Notes: a model not told the origin generated them from the sequence alone. DNA of 64,000 nucleotides from Stenotrophomonas sp. Marseille-Q4652 (GCF_916618915.1 NZ_CAKAKE010000001.1:1798001-1862000), one strand, 5' to 3'; positions 33,930-44,226 are shown, counted from the stretch's first letter. Numbers and translations: made by a program.

Positions 33930-33956
33930 CGCCCTGCATGTCATCCATGCAGGGCG
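33930..33956 (-). promoter_or_regulatory. Perfect 11-bp hairpin between rpoA and rplQ
   Basis: Arms CGCCCTGCATG and CATGCAGGGCG around a five-base loop, 15 bases after the rpoA stop. A few T residues follow on the minus strand, so partial termination or processing is possible. Confidence 0.65.
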
Positions 33957-33971
33957 CCGGATTCTACATCA

Positions 33972-34970
33972 TCAACCCAGCATGCCGTGGCTGGCGACGC
34001 CAGCCGGCGGCCAGTTCTCCAGCTTCATGCCGAGCGACAGGCCACGCTGGGCCAGCACTTCCTTGATCTCGGTGAGCGACTTCTTGCCGAGGTTCGGGGT
34101 CTTGAGCAGCTCCACTTCGGTCTTCTGGATCAGATCACCAATATAGTAGATGCTCTCGGCCTTCAGGCAGTTGGCCGAACGCACGGTCAGCTCGAGGTCG
34201 TCGATCGGGCGCAGCAGCACCGGATCCACGCCGTTGTTGGCCGGCTTGGCTGCACCGCGGTCGCGGTGGGTGAAGTCACCGAACACCGACAGCTGGTCGC
34301 TGAGGATGTCGGCGGCGGTGCGCACGGCTTCCTCGGCGTCAATCGTGCCGTTGGTCTCGATGTCCAGCACCAGCTTGTCCAGATTGGTACGCTGCTCGAC
34401 GCGCGCCGCTTCCACGGCGTAGGCGACACGGCGCACCGGCGAGAACGAGGCGTCCAGGACCAGACGGCCGATGGCACGGGTTTCTTCGTCCGGACGACGG
34501 CGCGAGGCAGCCGGCTGGTAGCCGAAGCCGCGCTCGACCTTCAGGCGCATGTTCAGCGCCACGTCCTTGGTCAGGTGGCAGATCACGTGATCGCCATTGA
34601 TGACCTCGACGTTGTGGTCGACCTTGATGTCGGCCGCGGTAACGATGCCCGGGCCCTGCTTGGACAGCGACAGGGTGGCGCTGTCACCGGAATGCATGCG
34701 GATTGCCACGTCCTTCAGGTTCAGCAGGACTTCGAGCACGTCCTCCTGCAACCCTTCGACGGTGGTGTACTCGTGCAGCACGCCGTCGATCTCGACTTCA
34801 GTGATGGCGAAGCCCGGGATGGACGACAGCAGCACGCGACGCAGGGCGTTGCCCAGCGTATGCCCGTAACCACGCTCCAAGGGCTCGATGACGACCTTGG
34901 CGCGGGTCTCGGTAAGGCGTTCGATCTGCGGACCGCGAGGACGCAGAACCTGGTTGGCGGTAACCGTCAT
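33972..34970 (-). CDS. rpoA: RNA polymerase alpha subunit
   Basis: 332 residues (E. coli 329). The N-terminal assembly domain has the [20 protein letters not shown] motif; the C-terminal domain (about 245 onward) has [20 protein letters not shown], including the Arg that contacts UP elements, and [20 protein letters not shown]. The start is [11 protein letters not shown], with AGGAG ten bases upstream. The upstream frame would add 16 residues within the rpsD-rpoA hairpin. Confidence 0.97.
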   Translation of the reverse strand: MTVTANQVLRPRGPQIERLTETRAKVVIEPLERGYGHTLGNALRRVLLSSIPGFAITEVEIDGVLHEYTTVEGLQEDVLEVLLNLKDVAIRMHSGDSATLSLSKQGPGIVTAADIKVDHNVEVINGDHVICHLTKDVALNMRLKVERGFGYQPAASRRRPDEETRAIGRLVLDASFSPVRRVAYAVEAARVEQRTNLDKLVLDIETNGTIDAEEAVRTAADILSDQLSVFGDFTHRDRGAAKPANNGVDPVLLRPIDDLELTVRSANCLKAESIYYIGDLIQKTEVELLKTPNLGKKSLTEIKEVLAQRGLSLGMKLENWPPAGVASHGMLG

Positions 34971-34987
34971 GTTGCGGGTTCTCCTGC

Positions 34988-35013
34988 GAACCTCCGGTGC
35001 GGCCCGGAGGTTC
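34988..35013 (-). promoter_or_regulatory. Perfect 10-bp hairpin in the rpsD-rpoA gap
   Basis: GAACCTCCGG and CCGGAGGTTC around a six-base loop, 11 bases after the rpsD stop and about 17 bases before the rpoA start. It could influence access to the rpoA ribosome site. Confidence 0.65.
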
Positions 35014-35024
35014 TCCAATGTGAA

Positions 35025-35654
35025 TTACTTCGAATACAACTCGACGATCAGCGCTTCGTTGATATCCGAAGGCAGGTCGGCGCGATCCGGAACAGCCTTG
35101 AAGATGCCGCTGAACTTCTTGGCATCGACCTCAACCCAGGACGGGCTCATGTCGTGCTGTTCGGCCACGGTCAGGGCTTCCTGCACGCGCAGCTGCTTCT
35201 GGGCCTTCTCCGACAGGGCGATCGCGTCGCCAGCCTTGACCTGGTACGAAGCCAGGTTCACGGACTTGCCGTTGACGGTGACGCCGCGGTGGCTGACCAG
35301 CTGGCGGGCAGCCGGACGGGTGACGGCGAAGCCCATACGGTAGACGACGTTGTCCAGACGGGTTTCCAGCAGCTGCAGCAGGTTCTCGCCGGTGTTGCCC
35401 TTCTTGGTCGAGGCCTTCTTGTAGTAGTTGCGGAACTGGCGCTCCAGCAGGCCGTAGATACGCTTGACCTTCTGCTTTTCACGCAGCTGGGTGGCGTAGT
35501 CGGACAGTTTGCCCTTGCGGGCGGTGGCGCCGTGCTGGCCGGGCTTCTGCTCCAGCTTGCACTTGGAGTCCAGGGCGCGGGCCGGGCTCTTCAGCGAGAG
35601 GTCGGCGCCTTCGCGACGGGCGAGCTTACAGGTAGGACCGATATAACGAGCCAT
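35025..35654 (-). CDS. rpsD: 30S ribosomal protein S4
   Basis: 209 residues starting [19 protein letters not shown], with the S4 RNA-binding domain in the middle ([40 protein letters not shown]). It nucleates 30S assembly. In E. coli S4 also represses the alpha operon by binding the rpsM leader. The zinc-finger cysteines of some S4 forms are absent. Confidence 0.97.
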   Translation of the reverse strand: MARYIGPTCKLARREGADLSLKSPARALDSKCKLEQKPGQHGATARKGKLSDYATQLREKQKVKRIYGLLERQFRNYYKKASTKKGNTGENLLQLLETRLDNVVYRMGFAVTRPAARQLVSHRGVTVNGKSVNLASYQVKAGDAIALSEKAQKQLRVQEALTVAEQHDMSPSWVEVDAKKFSGIFKAVPDRADLPSDINEALIVELYSK

Positions 35655-35668
35655 TTCTTATCGCTCCT

Positions 35669-36058
35669 TTAGACGCGACGCTTCTTCGGCGGACGGCACC
35701 CGTTGTGCGGGATAGGCGTCACGTCGATGATGTTGGTGATCTTGTAGCCGACGTTGTTCAGCGAACGCACGGCCGACTCACGGCCCGGACCCGGACCCTT
35801 GATGCGGACTTCCAGCGACTTCACGCCGTAGTCCAGCGCAGCCTTGCCGGCCTTTTCGGCGGCAACCTGGGCGGCAAACGGGGTCGACTTGCGGGAACCA
35901 CGGAAACCGGCACCACCCGAGGTCGCCCAGGAAAGCGCATTGCCCTGGCGGTCGGTGATGGTGACGATGGTGTTGTTGAAAGAAGCGTGGACGTGGGCGA
36001 CGCCATCAGTGATGACGCGCTTGATCTTCTTCTTGGTCTTAGCAGCAGGCTTGGCCAT
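35669..36058 (-). CDS. rpsK: 30S ribosomal protein S11
   Basis: 129 residues, the E. coli length. A lysine-rich start ([16 protein letters not shown]) is followed by [20 protein letters not shown] and the conserved C-terminus [13 protein letters not shown]. It lies in the platform near the 3' end of 16S rRNA. Twelve bases after rpsM. Confidence 0.97.
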   Translation of the reverse strand: MAKPAAKTKKKIKRVITDGVAHVHASFNNTIVTITDRQGNALSWATSGGAGFRGSRKSTPFAAQVAAEKAGKAALDYGVKSLEVRIKGPGPGRESAVRSLNNVGYKITNIIDVTPIPHNGCRPPKKRRV

Positions 36059-36070
36059 TTTCTATGTCCC

Positions 36071-36427
36071 TTACTTCTTGATCGCCTTGCGCGGACCCTT
36101 GCGGGTGCGGGCGTTGGTACGGGTACGCTGGCCACGCAGCGGCAGGCCGCGACGGTGACGCAGACCGCGGTAGCAGCCCAGGTCCATCAGGCGCTTGATG
36201 GCAATGCCGATCTCGCGACGCAGGTCACCCTCGACGATGTACTTGCCGACCTCGGCGCGCAGGCGCTCGATTTCCGGCTCCGACAGATCGCGGATCTTGG
36301 TGGTCGAAGCAACGCCTGCGGATTCGCAGACCTTCTTCGAACGGGTACGGCCGATGCCGTAAATGCTTTGCAACCCGACCCAGACGTGCTTCTGGGCTGG
36401 CAGGTTGACGCCTGCAATACGCGCCAT
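36071..36427 (-). CDS. rpsM: 30S ribosomal protein S13
   Basis: 118 residues (E. coli 118). Starts [20 protein letters not shown] and ends in the basic tail [17 protein letters not shown] that reaches the P site. First gene of the alpha set after the long secY gap. The longer frame adds 23 residues lacking S13 similarity. Confidence 0.97.
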   Translation of the reverse strand: MARIAGVNLPAQKHVWVGLQSIYGIGRTRSKKVCESAGVASTTKIRDLSEPEIERLRAEVGKYIVEGDLRREIGIAIKRLMDLGCYRGLRHRRGLPLRGQRTRTNARTRKGPRKAIKK

Positions 36428-36770
36428 GACGCGGTTCTCCAGCTGAGTGATGGCCGAACGCGCGCGAGGGCACGCCAATCCGGCAGGATGGATCAAAAAA
36501 GTGAACTAGCGATTCTAACAAGGTTCCGGTTTATCTGGAAGTCCGTGGAACCAGAAGGTTCCATGGACCCGGCATGGGGAGTGTGCCCATGCTCCGGCGC
36601 CGGATGTCGTTGGTGATGGCAAACCCCGCCACCGCCGCCCGCGCTACTCCCGCGCGGAACCACCACATCACACCCCCACCCGGAACCGCTGCAGGGGCCG
36701 CCCTTCTGTCTGGAAGGCCGCGACCGGGAACCGGGGGCCTTCACGCAAGGAGACGGAATCTTACAGTAAA
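36428..36770 (-). promoter_or_regulatory. secY-rpsM intergenic region, likely alpha-operon leader
   Basis: 343 bases without a gene. In many bacteria rpmJ (L36) lies here; no such reading frame was found. Hairpins: GAAGGCC/GGCCTTC enclosing CCGG/CCGG (36713-36742, near the secY stop), GCATGGG/CCCATGC (36572-36592) and an 11-bp stem with one G-T pair (36542-36567). In E. coli this is where S4 binds to repress the operon. A weak TAGAAT (36513-36518) could be a -10 box. Confidence 0.55.
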
Positions 36771-38126
36771 TCAGCCGCGAGCGAAACCGCCGCGATTGCC
36801 ACCCTTGAGGTTGGCCTTCTTGAGCAGGCTTTCGTACTGGTGGCTCATCAGGTGCGACTGGATCTGTGCGATGAAGTCCATCACCACCACCACCACGATC
36901 AGCAGCGAGGTGCCGCCGAAGTAGAACGAGGCGTTGAGCTGGGTGCGCATGATCTCCGGCAACAGGCAGACGATCACCAGGTACAGCGAGCCGGCCGCGG
37001 TCAGACGCGTCAGGACGCCATCGATGTACTCGGAGGTTGCCTTGCCCGGACGGATGCCCGGAATCAGCGCCCCGGACTTCTTCAGGTTGTCGGCGGTCTC
37101 CTGGCTGTTGAACACCAGCGCGGTATAGAAGAACGCAAAGCCGGTGATCAGACCCGCGAACACGATCATGTGCAGCGGCTCGCCCGGGCCCAGCGCATTG
37201 GCGATGCGCTGCAGCCAGGTCGCCTGGCTGGCCTGGCCGGACCACATCGCCAGCGTCGCCGGGAAGGCCAGGATCGACGAGGCGAAAATCGCCGGGATCA
37301 CGCCTGCCATGTTGAGCTTCAGCGGCAGGAACGAGGTCTGGTTCATGTACGCGTTGCGGCCACCCTGGCGGCGCGCGTAGTTCACCGTGATCCGGCGCTG
37401 GCCACGCTCGACGAACACCACGAAATAGGTGAACGCCAGCACCAGCAGCGCGATGATCAGCAGCGAGATGAAGCTCATGTTGCCGTCGCGGTAGGCCTCG
37501 ACGGTCTGGATCACGGCGGCCGGCAGGCCGGCCACGATGCCGGCGAAGATGATCAGCGAAACACCGTTGCCGATGCCGCGCTCGGTAACCTGCTCGCCAA
37601 CCCACATCAGGAAGATGGTGCCGGCGGTCAGCGCGATCACCGCGGTCAGCACGAAGCCCATGCCGGGTGCGTACACGACCGGGGCGCCGCCCGGAGAAAC
37701 CTGGTTCTGCAGGGCCATGGCGATACTGCCGCCCTGCACCACTGCCAGCAGCACCGCGCCGATGCGCGAGTACTGGGTGATCTTGCGCCGGCCGGACTCA
37801 CCCTCCTTCTGCAGCGCCTTGAGCGCCGGGAAGATGTGCACCGCCAGCTGCATCACGATCGATGCCGAGATGTACGGCATCACGTTCAGCGCAAAGATGC
37901 TGAAACGGTGCAGGGCGCCGCCCGAGAACATGTTGAACATGTCCACGATACCGCCGCCCTGCGCCTGCATCAGCGCAAGCATGGCATCGGGATTGACGCC
38001 CGGCACCGGCACGTAGCAGCCGATGCGATAGACGAGCAATGCCCCGAGTACGAACAGAAGACGCTGGCGAAGTTCAGTGAACTTGCCCATCCCGCCCGCG
38101 AGGTTACCGATGCCAGCTTGCGCCAT
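36771..38126 (-). CDS. secY: Preprotein translocase subunit SecY
   Basis: 451 residues (E. coli 443) with ten membrane helices. It forms the protein-conducting channel with SecE and SecG. Landmarks are [16 protein letters not shown], the plug-adjacent [20 protein letters not shown], and [20 protein letters not shown]. The C-terminal tail is basic ([15 protein letters not shown]). The start [16 protein letters not shown] is seven bases after rplO. Confidence 0.97.
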   Translation of the reverse strand: MAQAGIGNLAGGMGKFTELRQRLLFVLGALLVYRIGCYVPVPGVNPDAMLALMQAQGGGIVDMFNMFSGGALHRFSIFALNVMPYISASIVMQLAVHIFPALKALQKEGESGRRKITQYSRIGAVLLAVVQGGSIAMALQNQVSPGGAPVVYAPGMGFVLTAVIALTAGTIFLMWVGEQVTERGIGNGVSLIIFAGIVAGLPAAVIQTVEAYRDGNMSFISLLIIALLVLAFTYFVVFVERGQRRITVNYARRQGGRNAYMNQTSFLPLKLNMAGVIPAIFASSILAFPATLAMWSGQASQATWLQRIANALGPGEPLHMIVFAGLITGFAFFYTALVFNSQETADNLKKSGALIPGIRPGKATSEYIDGVLTRLTAAGSLYLVIVCLLPEIMRTQLNASFYFGGTSLLIVVVVVMDFIAQIQSHLMSHQYESLLKKANLKGGNRGGFARG

Positions 38127-38133
38127 TTCCCAC

Positions 38134-38577
38134 TTACTCCTGTACGCTGCCGCCGGCAGCTTCGATCGCAGCCTTGGCACCCGCCGTGGCAGCAATGCCC
38201 TTCAGCGTGAAGGCCTTGGTCAGCTCGCCCTTGAGGACGATCTTGGCCTTCTTGGCGCTGGTCGGCACCAGCTTGGCAGCACGCAGGGCGGCGAAATCGA
38301 TCTCGCCGGCCGGCAGCTTGTCCAGTGCGTACAGCAGCACCTCAGCGGTGTCCTTGGCGATCGGCGAACGGAAGCCGATCTTCGGCAGACGGCGCTGCAT
38401 GGGGGTCTGGCCGCCTTCGAAGCCAGCCTTGATCTTGCCGCCACCCTTGCGGGCGAACGAACCCTTGTGGCCGCGGCCGGCGGTCTTGCCCAGGCCGGAG
38501 CCGATACCACGACCGACGCGGGTGCGCTCGGTGCGGGCGCCCGGAGCCGGGCTCAGTTCATTGAGACGCAGAGTCAT
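38134..38577 (-). CDS. rplO: 50S ribosomal protein L15
   Basis: 147 residues. [20 protein letters not shown] followed by [19 protein letters not shown], the glycine-rich N-terminal extension typical of L15, and [18 protein letters not shown]. It binds 23S rRNA late in 50S assembly. Confidence 0.97.
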   Translation of the reverse strand: MTLRLNELSPAPGARTERTRVGRGIGSGLGKTAGRGHKGSFARKGGGKIKAGFEGGQTPMQRRLPKIGFRSPIAKDTAEVLLYALDKLPAGEIDFAALRAAKLVPTSAKKAKIVLKGELTKAFTLKGIAATAGAKAAIEAAGGSVQE

Positions 38578-38583
38578 GGTCGA

Positions 38584-38775
38584 TTACTCCTCAACCTGGA
38601 CGAGATAGTGAACCTTGTTGATCAGGCCGCGAACCTGCGGGCTGTCCTTGAGTTCACGCACATCGTTGAGCTTGTTCAGGCCCAGCGCCTTGACCGACAG
38701 GCGGTGACGCGACTGGGTTCCACGCAGGCCGCGCACCAGGCGCACCTTCACGGTCTTGTTGGACTCATTAGCCAT
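38584..38775 (-). CDS. rpmD: 50S ribosomal protein L30
   Basis: 63 residues: [20 protein letters not shown] and [20 protein letters not shown]. It overlaps the end of rpsE by eight bases, which suggests translational coupling. Confidence 0.96.
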   Translation of the reverse strand: MANESNKTVKVRLVRGLRGTQSRHRLSVKALGLNKLNDVRELKDSPQVRGLINKVHYLVQVEE

Positions 38776-39310
38776 GGTTGAGTTCCTCCACCTTCTTGCC
38801 GCGCTTGGCCGCGATGCGGGCCGGCGACTGCATGCCGGCCAGACCCTTCAGGGTGGCGCGAACCAGGTTGATCGGGTTACGCGAACCGACGGCCTTGGCC
38901 AGGACGTTCTTGACGCCAACGGCTTCCAGCACGGCGCGCATGGCACCGCCGGCGATCACACCGGTACCTTCCGAAGCCGGCTGCATGAACACGCGGGCCG
39001 CACCATGGCCGTCCTTGACGGCGTGCCACAGGGTGCCGTTGTTCAGGTCAACGTTGACCAGGTTCTTGCGGGCCTGCTCCATCGACTTCTGGATGGCGAC
39101 CGGCACTTCGCGCGCCTTGCCATAGCCGAAACCGACCTTGCCCTCGCCATCGCCGACCACGGTCAGCGCGGTGAAGGTGAACTGGCGGCCGCCCTTGACG
39201 GTCTTGCTGACGCGGTTGACCGCGACCAGCTTTTCGATCATGCCGTCGTCTACTTTCTCTTCGCGGTTACGGTCGCGATCACGACCCCGCGGTGCACGCT
39301 CTTCTGCCAT
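38768..39310 (-). CDS. rpsE: 30S ribosomal protein S5
   Basis: 180 residues (E. coli 167). The N-terminal extension is charged ([20 protein letters not shown]). The core has [40 protein letters not shown] and [20 protein letters not shown]5 guards decoding accuracy and helicase activity at the mRNA entry. Preceded by an unusual 158-base gap. Confidence 0.97.
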   Translation of the reverse strand: MAEERAPRGRDRDRNREEKVDDGMIEKLVAVNRVSKTVKGGRQFTFTALTVVGDGEGKVGFGYGKAREVPVAIQKSMEQARKNLVNVDLNNGTLWHAVKDGHGAARVFMQPASEGTGVIAGGAMRAVLEAVGVKNVLAKAVGSRNPINLVRATLKGLAGMQSPARIAAKRGKKVEELNHG

Positions 39311-39408
39311 CTCTATTCCTTGGTTGATTGGGTATGCACGGCTTGCAGCCGCTTATTGTTGTGGCGTGTTGCGTTGAACCGGCCACCGTTGCAGAAGAAC
39401 GGCGCCGT

Positions 39409-39461
39409 CCGGCACGACCCGTGCCGGCGGGCAGGACGGAGGCGGGGCATGCCCCGCCTCC
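39409..39461 (-). promoter_or_regulatory. Two hairpins in the rplR-rpsE gap, one a perfect 24-base palindrome
   Basis: 39438-39461 is a gapless palindrome (GGAGGCGGGGCA and its reverse complement), seven bases after the rplR stop. 39409-39427 has CCGGCACG and CGTGCCGG around ACC. No T-tract follows either. Confidence 0.65.
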
Positions 39462-39468
39462 TGATTCC

Positions 39469-39822
39469 TCAGAACTGCAGACCGCCTTCGCGGGCAGCGT
39501 CAGCCAGGGCCTTGATGCGGCCGTGGTAACGGTAGCCCGAGCGATCGAACGCGACCTTCTCGATGCCAGCGGCCTTGGCGCGCTCGGCAACCATACGGCC
39601 GACCTTGGCGGCGGCGTCGCTGTTCTTGCCGTTCTTCAGGCCTTCCTTCACGTCGGCCTGCAGGGTGTTGGCCGAAGCCAGCACCTTGGAACCGTCGGCG
39701 GTGAAGACCTGCGCGTACAGGTGCTGGCCGGTGCGCAGCACGGACAGGCGCGGCACGCCCAGTTCGCGGATGTGCGCACGGGTCGACTTGGCGCGACGCA
39801 GACGAGCAATGTTCTTGTTCAT
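39469..39822 (-). CDS. rplR: 50S ribosomal protein L18
   Basis: 117 residues (E. coli 117). Basic N-terminus ([20 protein letters not shown]), then [20 protein letters not shown] and [20 protein letters not shown]. It brings 5S rRNA into the 50S subunit together with L5. Confidence 0.97.
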   Translation of the reverse strand: MNKNIARLRRAKSTRAHIRELGVPRLSVLRTGQHLYAQVFTADGSKVLASANTLQADVKEGLKNGKNSDAAAKVGRMVAERAKAAGIEKVAFDRSGYRYHGRIKALADAAREGGLQF

Positions 39823-39854
39823 GATCTTTTTCCTTGGAAAGCTGAGGGCCTGGA

Positions 39855-40382
39855 TTAGGCCTTCTTGGCTTCCTTGCGAATGATGACTTCACCGGCGTAC
39901 TTCACACCCTTGCCCTTGTAGGGCTCCGGCGGACGGTAACCGCGGATCTTGGCAGCAACCTGGCCGACGGCCTGCTTGTCGGCGCCCTGCACCAGCACTT
40001 CGGTCTGGGTCGGGGTGGACAGGGTGATGCCTTCCGGCGCTTCGAACACCACCGGGTGCGAGAAGCCCAGCGACAGGTTCAGGTCCTTGCCCTGCATGGC
40101 AGCGCGGTAACCCACGCCGACCAGCTCCAGCTTCTTCTCGAAGCCTTCGGACACGCCCTTGACCATGTTGGCCACGATCGCACGCAGGGTACCGGTCAGC
40201 GCGACCAGGTCGGCATTCTCGGTCTTCAGGGTGGCAACGCCGTCTTCGATGACGACATCGATGCCAGCAACCTTCGGCACGGTCAGGGTGCCCTTCGGGC
40301 CCTTGACGGTGATCAGTTCCGGAGCAACGTTCAGTTCAACACCCTTGGCCAGGGTGACCGGCTTCTTGGCAACGCGGGACAT
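39855..40382 (-). CDS. rplF: 50S ribosomal protein L6
   Basis: 175 residues. [40 protein letters not shown] and the C-terminal signature [20 protein letters not shown] identify L6, which sits near the factor-binding centre. Confidence 0.97.
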   Translation of the reverse strand: MSRVAKKPVTLAKGVELNVAPELITVKGPKGTLTVPKVAGIDVVIEDGVATLKTENADLVALTGTLRAIVANMVKGVSEGFEKKLELVGVGYRAAMQGKDLNLSLGFSHPVVFEAPEGITLSTPTQTEVLVQGADKQAVGQVAAKIRGYRPPEPYKGKGVKYAGEVIIRKEAKKA

Positions 40383-40397
40383 TATCTGGTTACTCCC

Positions 40398-40796
40398 TTA
40401 GGCCACGAAGCACAGGACTTCACCGCCGACGCCCAGCTGGCGCGCCTGCGCATCGGTCATGATGCCCTTGGAGGTGGAAATGATGGCGATACCCAGGCCG
40501 TTCATGACCTTCGGCAGCTCGGCCTTGCCGCGGTACTGGCGCAGACCCGAACGCGAGTAGCGCTTCAGGGTGGCGATGACCGGCTTGCCTTCGAAATACT
40601 TCAGGACGATTTCGAGCTCAGCTTTGTTGTTTTCGGTCGGGATGACGCGCAGGTCGCTGATGTAGCCCTCGGCCTTCAGCACCTCTGCAATTGCCACCTT
40701 GATCTTGGAGGACGGCGCTTTCACCGTCTGCTTGCCAACCGCGGCCGCATTCTTGATGCGGACCAGCAGGTCGGCGATGGGATCAGTCATGCTCAT
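40398..40796 (-). CDS. rpsH: 30S ribosomal protein S8
   Basis: 132 residues. Starts [17 protein letters not shown] with AGGA six bases upstream; ends [20 protein letters not shown]. It binds the central domain of 16S rRNA and, in E. coli, represses the spc operon by binding near rplE. It follows a 215-base gap with terminator and promoter-like signals. Confidence 0.97.
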   Translation of the reverse strand: MSMTDPIADLLVRIKNAAAVGKQTVKAPSSKIKVAIAEVLKAEGYISDLRVIPTENNKAELEIVLKYFEGKPVIATLKRYSRSGLRQYRGKAELPKVMNGLGIAIISTSKGIMTDAQARQLGVGGEVLCFVA

Positions 40797-40909
40797 AGTG
40801 AGTCCTTTGAGTGCACCGATATCCGCTTTCGCGAAAATCTCGTGTTTTCCTGGGGTGGGCCAGGGCCCTTGGTACCCTGCCACCGGTTTTCCGGCGGGCA
40901 AGAAGCGGG

Positions 40910-40915
40910 ATTATA
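40910..40915 (-). promoter_or_regulatory. Candidate -10 box upstream of rpsH
   Basis: TATAAT on the minus strand, ten bases beyond the terminator-like stem at 40925-40946 and about 115 bases before rpsH. No good -35 match is visible. Confidence 0.4.
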
Positions 40916-40920
40916 CGACA

Positions 40921-40946
40921 AAAGAGCCCGACTTGCGTCGGACTCC
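40921..40946 (-). terminator. Terminator-like hairpin inside the spc gene set (rpsN-rpsH gap)
   Basis: On the minus strand GAGTCCGAC, GCAA, GTCGGGCTC then TTTT: nine pairs with one G-T and a GNRA-type loop followed by a T-run. It looks like an attenuator or internal terminator. Confidence 0.65.
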
Positions 40947-40980
40947 TTGTCTGATGCCTTGGCGATTGCCCGCCGGGCAC

Positions 40981-41004
40981 CCGGACCGCCCGCTGGCGGT
41001 CCGG
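40981..41004 (-). promoter_or_regulatory. Perfect 10-bp hairpin after rpsN
   Basis: CCGGACCGCC, CGCT, GGCGGTCCGG, seven bases after the rpsN stop, no T-tract. A processing or mRNA-stabilising structure is possible. Confidence 0.65.
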
Positions 41005-41011
41005 TGAGCTG

Positions 41012-41317
41012 TTACCAGCTGGCCTTGCGCAGGCCCGGAACGTCACCGCGCATGGTGGCTTCGCGCAGCTTGTTGCGGCCGAGGCCGAACTTGCTGTACA
41101 CGCCACGCGAGCGGCCCGACATTTCGCAGCGGTTGCGGTAGCGGCACGGCGACGAATCGCGCGGCAGCTTGGACAGCTTGGTTGCGGCTTCGATCTTCTC
41201 CTCGTAGCTCGCGTCCACAGAAGAAACAATCTTCTTCAGGGCAGCGCGCTTCTCGGCGTACTTCTCGGCCAGCTTCTTCCGCTTGATGTCGCGGTTGACC
41301 ATGGAGGTCTTTGCCAT
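41012..41317 (-). CDS. rpsN: 30S ribosomal protein S14 (zinc-independent type)
   Basis: 101 residues, the long form without the CxxC zinc pairs. Starts [20 protein letters not shown], ends [17 protein letters not shown]. It assembles in the 30S head. Confidence 0.97.
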   Translation of the reverse strand: MAKTSMVNRDIKRKKLAEKYAEKRAALKKIVSSVDASYEEKIEAATKLSKLPRDSSPCRYRNRCEMSGRSRGVYSKFGLGRNKLREATMRGDVPGLRKASW

Positions 41318-41334
41318 ATCGGTATCCTCGACTA

Positions 41335-41877
41335 TCAGTTACGGAACGGGAACTTGAACGCTGCGAGCAGCGCCTTCGCTTCCGCGTCGGTCTTGGCAGT
41401 GGTGGTGATGGCGATATCCATACCGCGGATCGCGTCGACGGCGTCGAAGTCGATTTCCGGGAAGATGATCTGCTCCTTCACACCCATGTTGAAGTTGCCG
41501 CGACCGTCGAAGGAACGACCGGAAACACCACGGAAGTCGCGCACGCGCGGCAGCGAGATGTTGATCAGGCGGTCCAGGAACTCATACATCTTTTCACGAC
41601 GCAGAGTGGTCTTGCAGCCGATCGGCCAACCATCGCGGATCTTGAACGACGCCACCGAGACACGCGACTTGGTGACCACCGGCTTCTGGCCGGAGACCTT
41701 GGCCATGTCGGCGACGGCGTTTTCCAGGATCTTCTTGTTGGTAGCGGCTTCGCCCACGCCCATGTTCAGCGTGATCTTGACCAGCTTCGGCACTTCCATC
41801 GGATTGGTGTAGCCGAACTGCTTCATCAGCGCCGGCACCACTTCTTCCTTGTAGATCTTTTCGAGACGGGAATTCAT
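41335..41877 (-). CDS. rplE: 50S ribosomal protein L5
   Basis: 180 residues (E. coli 179). [40 protein letters not shown] and [20 protein letters not shown]. Binds 5S rRNA and contacts S13 across the subunit bridge. Confidence 0.97.
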   Translation of the reverse strand: MNSRLEKIYKEEVVPALMKQFGYTNPMEVPKLVKITLNMGVGEAATNKKILENAVADMAKVSGQKPVVTKSRVSVASFKIRDGWPIGCKTTLRREKMYEFLDRLINISLPRVRDFRGVSGRSFDGRGNFNMGVKEQIIFPEIDFDAVDAIRGMDIAITTTAKTDAEAKALLAAFKFPFRN

Positions 41878-41888
41878 CAGATCATTCC

Positions 41889-42206
41889 TCAGGCGTCAAG
41901 CGCCTCACCGCTGGAGCGGAACACACGCAGTTTGCGTCCATCCTCCAGCACCTTGAAGCCAACGCGCTCGCCCTTGCCCGTTGCCGGGTTGACCACTGCC
42001 ACGTTGGAGATATGGATCGAAGCTTCACGCTCGACCACGCCGCCGGCAACACCTGCCTGCGGGTTCGGCTTGGTGTGGCGCTTGACGATGTTCACGTTGG
42101 CCACGACCACGCGGTCGCCATCAACGCGGACGACTTCGCCCTGCTTGCCCTTGTCCTTGCCGGTGTTGACGACGACCAGGTCGCCCTTCTTGATACGGTT
42201 AGCCAT
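41889..42206 (-). CDS. rplX: 50S ribosomal protein L24
   Basis: 105 residues. KOW motif near the start ([20 protein letters not shown]), then [20 protein letters not shown]. An early 50S assembly initiator near the tunnel exit. Confidence 0.97.
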   Translation of the reverse strand: MANRIKKGDLVVVNTGKDKGKQGEVVRVDGDRVVVANVNIVKRHTKPNPQAGVAGGVVEREASIHISNVAVVNPATGKGERVGFKVLEDGRKLRVFRSSGEALDA

Positions 42207-42222
42207 GATTATCTCCTGGCGC

Positions 42223-42591
42223 TCACAGAACTTCGGGAGCGAGCGAGACGATCTTCATGAACTTCTCGGAACGAAGTTCACGGGTCACCGGCCCGAAGAT
42301 GCGGGTGCCGATCGGCTCTTGCTTGTTGTTAAGCAGGACCGCGGCGTTGCCGTCGAAGCGGATCAGCGAACCGTCGGCGCGACGCACACCCTTGCGGGTA
42401 CGCACCACGACAGCGTCATACACTTCACCCTTCTTGACCTTGCCGCGCGGGATCGCGTCCTTCACGGTGACCTTGATGATGTCGCCGATGTGGGCATAAC
42501 GGCGCTTGGAACCACCCAGCACCTTGATGCACATCAGTTCCTTGGCACCGGAGTTGTCCGCGGCGTCGAGGTAGCTCTGCATCTGGATCAT
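42223..42591 (-). CDS. rplN: 50S ribosomal protein L14
   Basis: 122 residues: [40 protein letters not shown], ending [12 protein letters not shown]. It forms subunit bridge B8. Confidence 0.97.
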   Translation of the reverse strand: MIQMQSYLDAADNSGAKELMCIKVLGGSKRRYAHIGDIIKVTVKDAIPRGKVKKGEVYDAVVVRTRKGVRRADGSLIRFDGNAAVLLNNKQEPIGTRIFGPVTRELRSEKFMKIVSLAPEVL

Positions 42592-42604
42592 GATTCAGAT
42601 CTCC

Positions 42605-42874
42605 TTATTCAGCCGCACGCGCGATGACTTCCACCACGCGCCAGTTCTTGGTCTTGGACATCGGAGCAATCTCGGTCACGCGCACGACATCGCCTTCCTT
42701 GCAGGCGTTGTCAGCATCGTGAGCGTGCAGCTTGGTCGAGCGCTTGATGTACTTGCCGTACAGGGCGTGCTTGACCTGGCGCTCCACCAACACGGTGACC
42801 GTCTTGTCCATCTTGTTGCTGACGACACGGCCTTCGACCGTGCGCAGCGTCTTCTTTTCAGTATTGTCGCTCAT
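42605..42874 (-). CDS. rpsQ: 30S ribosomal protein S17
   Basis: 89 residues. [40 protein letters not shown]. The ATG with AAGGA eight bases upstream is used; an ATG three codons earlier abuts that site. Confidence 0.96.
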   Translation of the reverse strand: MSDNTEKKTLRTVEGRVVSNKMDKTVTVLVERQVKHALYGKYIKRSTKLHAHDADNACKEGDVVRVTEIAPMSKTKNWRVVEVIARAAE

Positions 42875-42885
42875 CGCGGCCATCC

Positions 42886-43071
42886 TTACTTCGTGCTGCC
42901 GATCAGGTGCTTGACGCGAGCAATCTCGCGGCGCACCCGGCGGGTTTCATGGGTCTTCGGCAGCTGGCCAGTGGCGGCCTGCATGCGGAGCGAGAACTGC
43001 TCCTTGCGCAGGTCGATCAGGTGGGCCTTGAGTTCGTCAGCCGACTTTTCGCGGAGTTGTTTGATGTCCAT
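42886..43071 (-). CDS. rpmC: 50S ribosomal protein L29
   Basis: 61 residues: [37 protein letters not shown]. It overlaps rplP by one base (TGATG). Near the exit tunnel, part of the SRP/trigger-factor dock with L23. Confidence 0.97.
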   Translation of the reverse strand: MDIKQLREKSADELKAHLIDLRKEQFSLRMQAATGQLPKTHETRRVRREIARVKHLIGSTK

Positions 43072-43484
43072 CAGCGCACCGTCCGGGTCACGAAAGTGGT
43101 GGTGACCGACAGCTTGGCAGCGGCCAGGCGGAAAGCCTCGCGTGCCACGTCTTCGGGAACACCTTCGATTTCATAGATCATGCGGCCCGGCTGGATCTGG
43201 GCGACCCAGTACTCCACGCCACCCTTACCGGCACCCATTCGGACTTCGATGGGCTTCTTGGTGATGGGCTTGTCCGGGAAAACGCGGATCCACATCTTGC
43301 CGCCACGCTTCACGTAACGGCTGATCGAACGACGGGCCGCCTCGATCTGGCGAGCGGTGAGCTGACCGTGGGCGGTTGCCTTCAGGCCGTACTCGCCGAA
43401 GCTGACGGCGTTAGCGCTCCAGCTCAGGCCGTCGTTGCGGCCCTTGAACATCTTGCGGTATTTGGTTCGCTTGGGTTGCAACAT
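43071..43484 (-). CDS. rplP: 50S ribosomal protein L16
   Basis: 137 residues. [40 protein letters not shown] and [15 protein letters not shown]. The Arg in the VRMG loop matches the residue hydroxylated in E. coli L16. It contacts the A-site tRNA elbow. Confidence 0.97.
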   Translation of the reverse strand: MLQPKRTKYRKMFKGRNDGLSWSANAVSFGEYGLKATAHGQLTARQIEAARRSISRYVKRGGKMWIRVFPDKPITKKPIEVRMGAGKGGVEYWVAQIQPGRMIYEIEGVPEDVAREAFRLAAAKLSVTTTFVTRTVR

Positions 43485-43489
43485 TGCCG

Positions 43490-44224
43490 TTACCTCGCTT
43501 CACGAGCCGGGCGCGACGGACGGTCGTTGCGGTCGCCGCGGTCACCGCGGTCGCCACGCGGACTGTCGTCCTGCTTTTCCTGGCCAACCTGGGAGAAATC
43601 GAAGATCTCGCCCTTGTAGATCCAGACCTTGATGCCGATGATGCCGTAGGTCGTCTTGGCTTCAGCGAAGCCGTAGTCGATGTCGGCACGCAGGGTGTGC
43701 AGCGGCACGCGGCCTTCGCGGTACCACTCCGAACGGGCGATTTCCGCGCCATTCAGACGGCCAGCCACGTTGACCTTGATGCCCAGGGCACCCAGGCGCA
43801 TCGCGTTGCCCACCGAGCGCTTCATCGCGCGGCGGAACATGATGCGACGCTCCAGCTGCTGCGCGATCGACTCGGCGACCAGCTGCGCATCCAGCTCCGG
43901 CTTGCGCACTTCGGTGACGTTGATGTGCGCCGGGACGCCCATCATCTCGCTCACTTCCTTGCGCAGCTTCTCGATGTCCTCACCACGCTTGCCGATCACC
44001 ACGCCCGGACGGGCGGTGTGGATCGTCACGCGCGCGGTCTTGGCCGGACGCTCGATCAGGATCTTGCTGATACCCGCTTGTGCCAGCTTCTTGCGCAGCA
44101 TTTCGCGGACCTTGAGGTCGGCTGCCAGGTAGCTGGCGAACTCGGCCTTGTTGGCGTACCACTTGGAGTTCCAGTCCTTGGCGATGCCCAGGCGGATGCC
44201 AATCGGATGTACTTTGTGACCCAT
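43490..44224 (-). CDS. rpsC: 30S ribosomal protein S3
   Basis: 244 residues (E. coli 233). [22 protein letters not shown] motif [20 protein letters not shown]. The C-terminus is extended by an Asp/Arg/Gly-rich tail ([20 protein letters not shown]). It forms the mRNA entry with S4 and S5. Confidence 0.97.
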   Translation of the reverse strand: MGHKVHPIGIRLGIAKDWNSKWYANKAEFASYLAADLKVREMLRKKLAQAGISKILIERPAKTARVTIHTARPGVVIGKRGEDIEKLRKEVSEMMGVPAHINVTEVRKPELDAQLVAESIAQQLERRIMFRRAMKRSVGNAMRLGALGIKVNVAGRLNGAEIARSEWYREGRVPLHTLRADIDYGFAEAKTTYGIIGIKVWIYKGEIFDFSQVGQEKQDDSPRGDRGDRGDRNDRPSRPAREAR

Positions 44225-44226
44225 CG

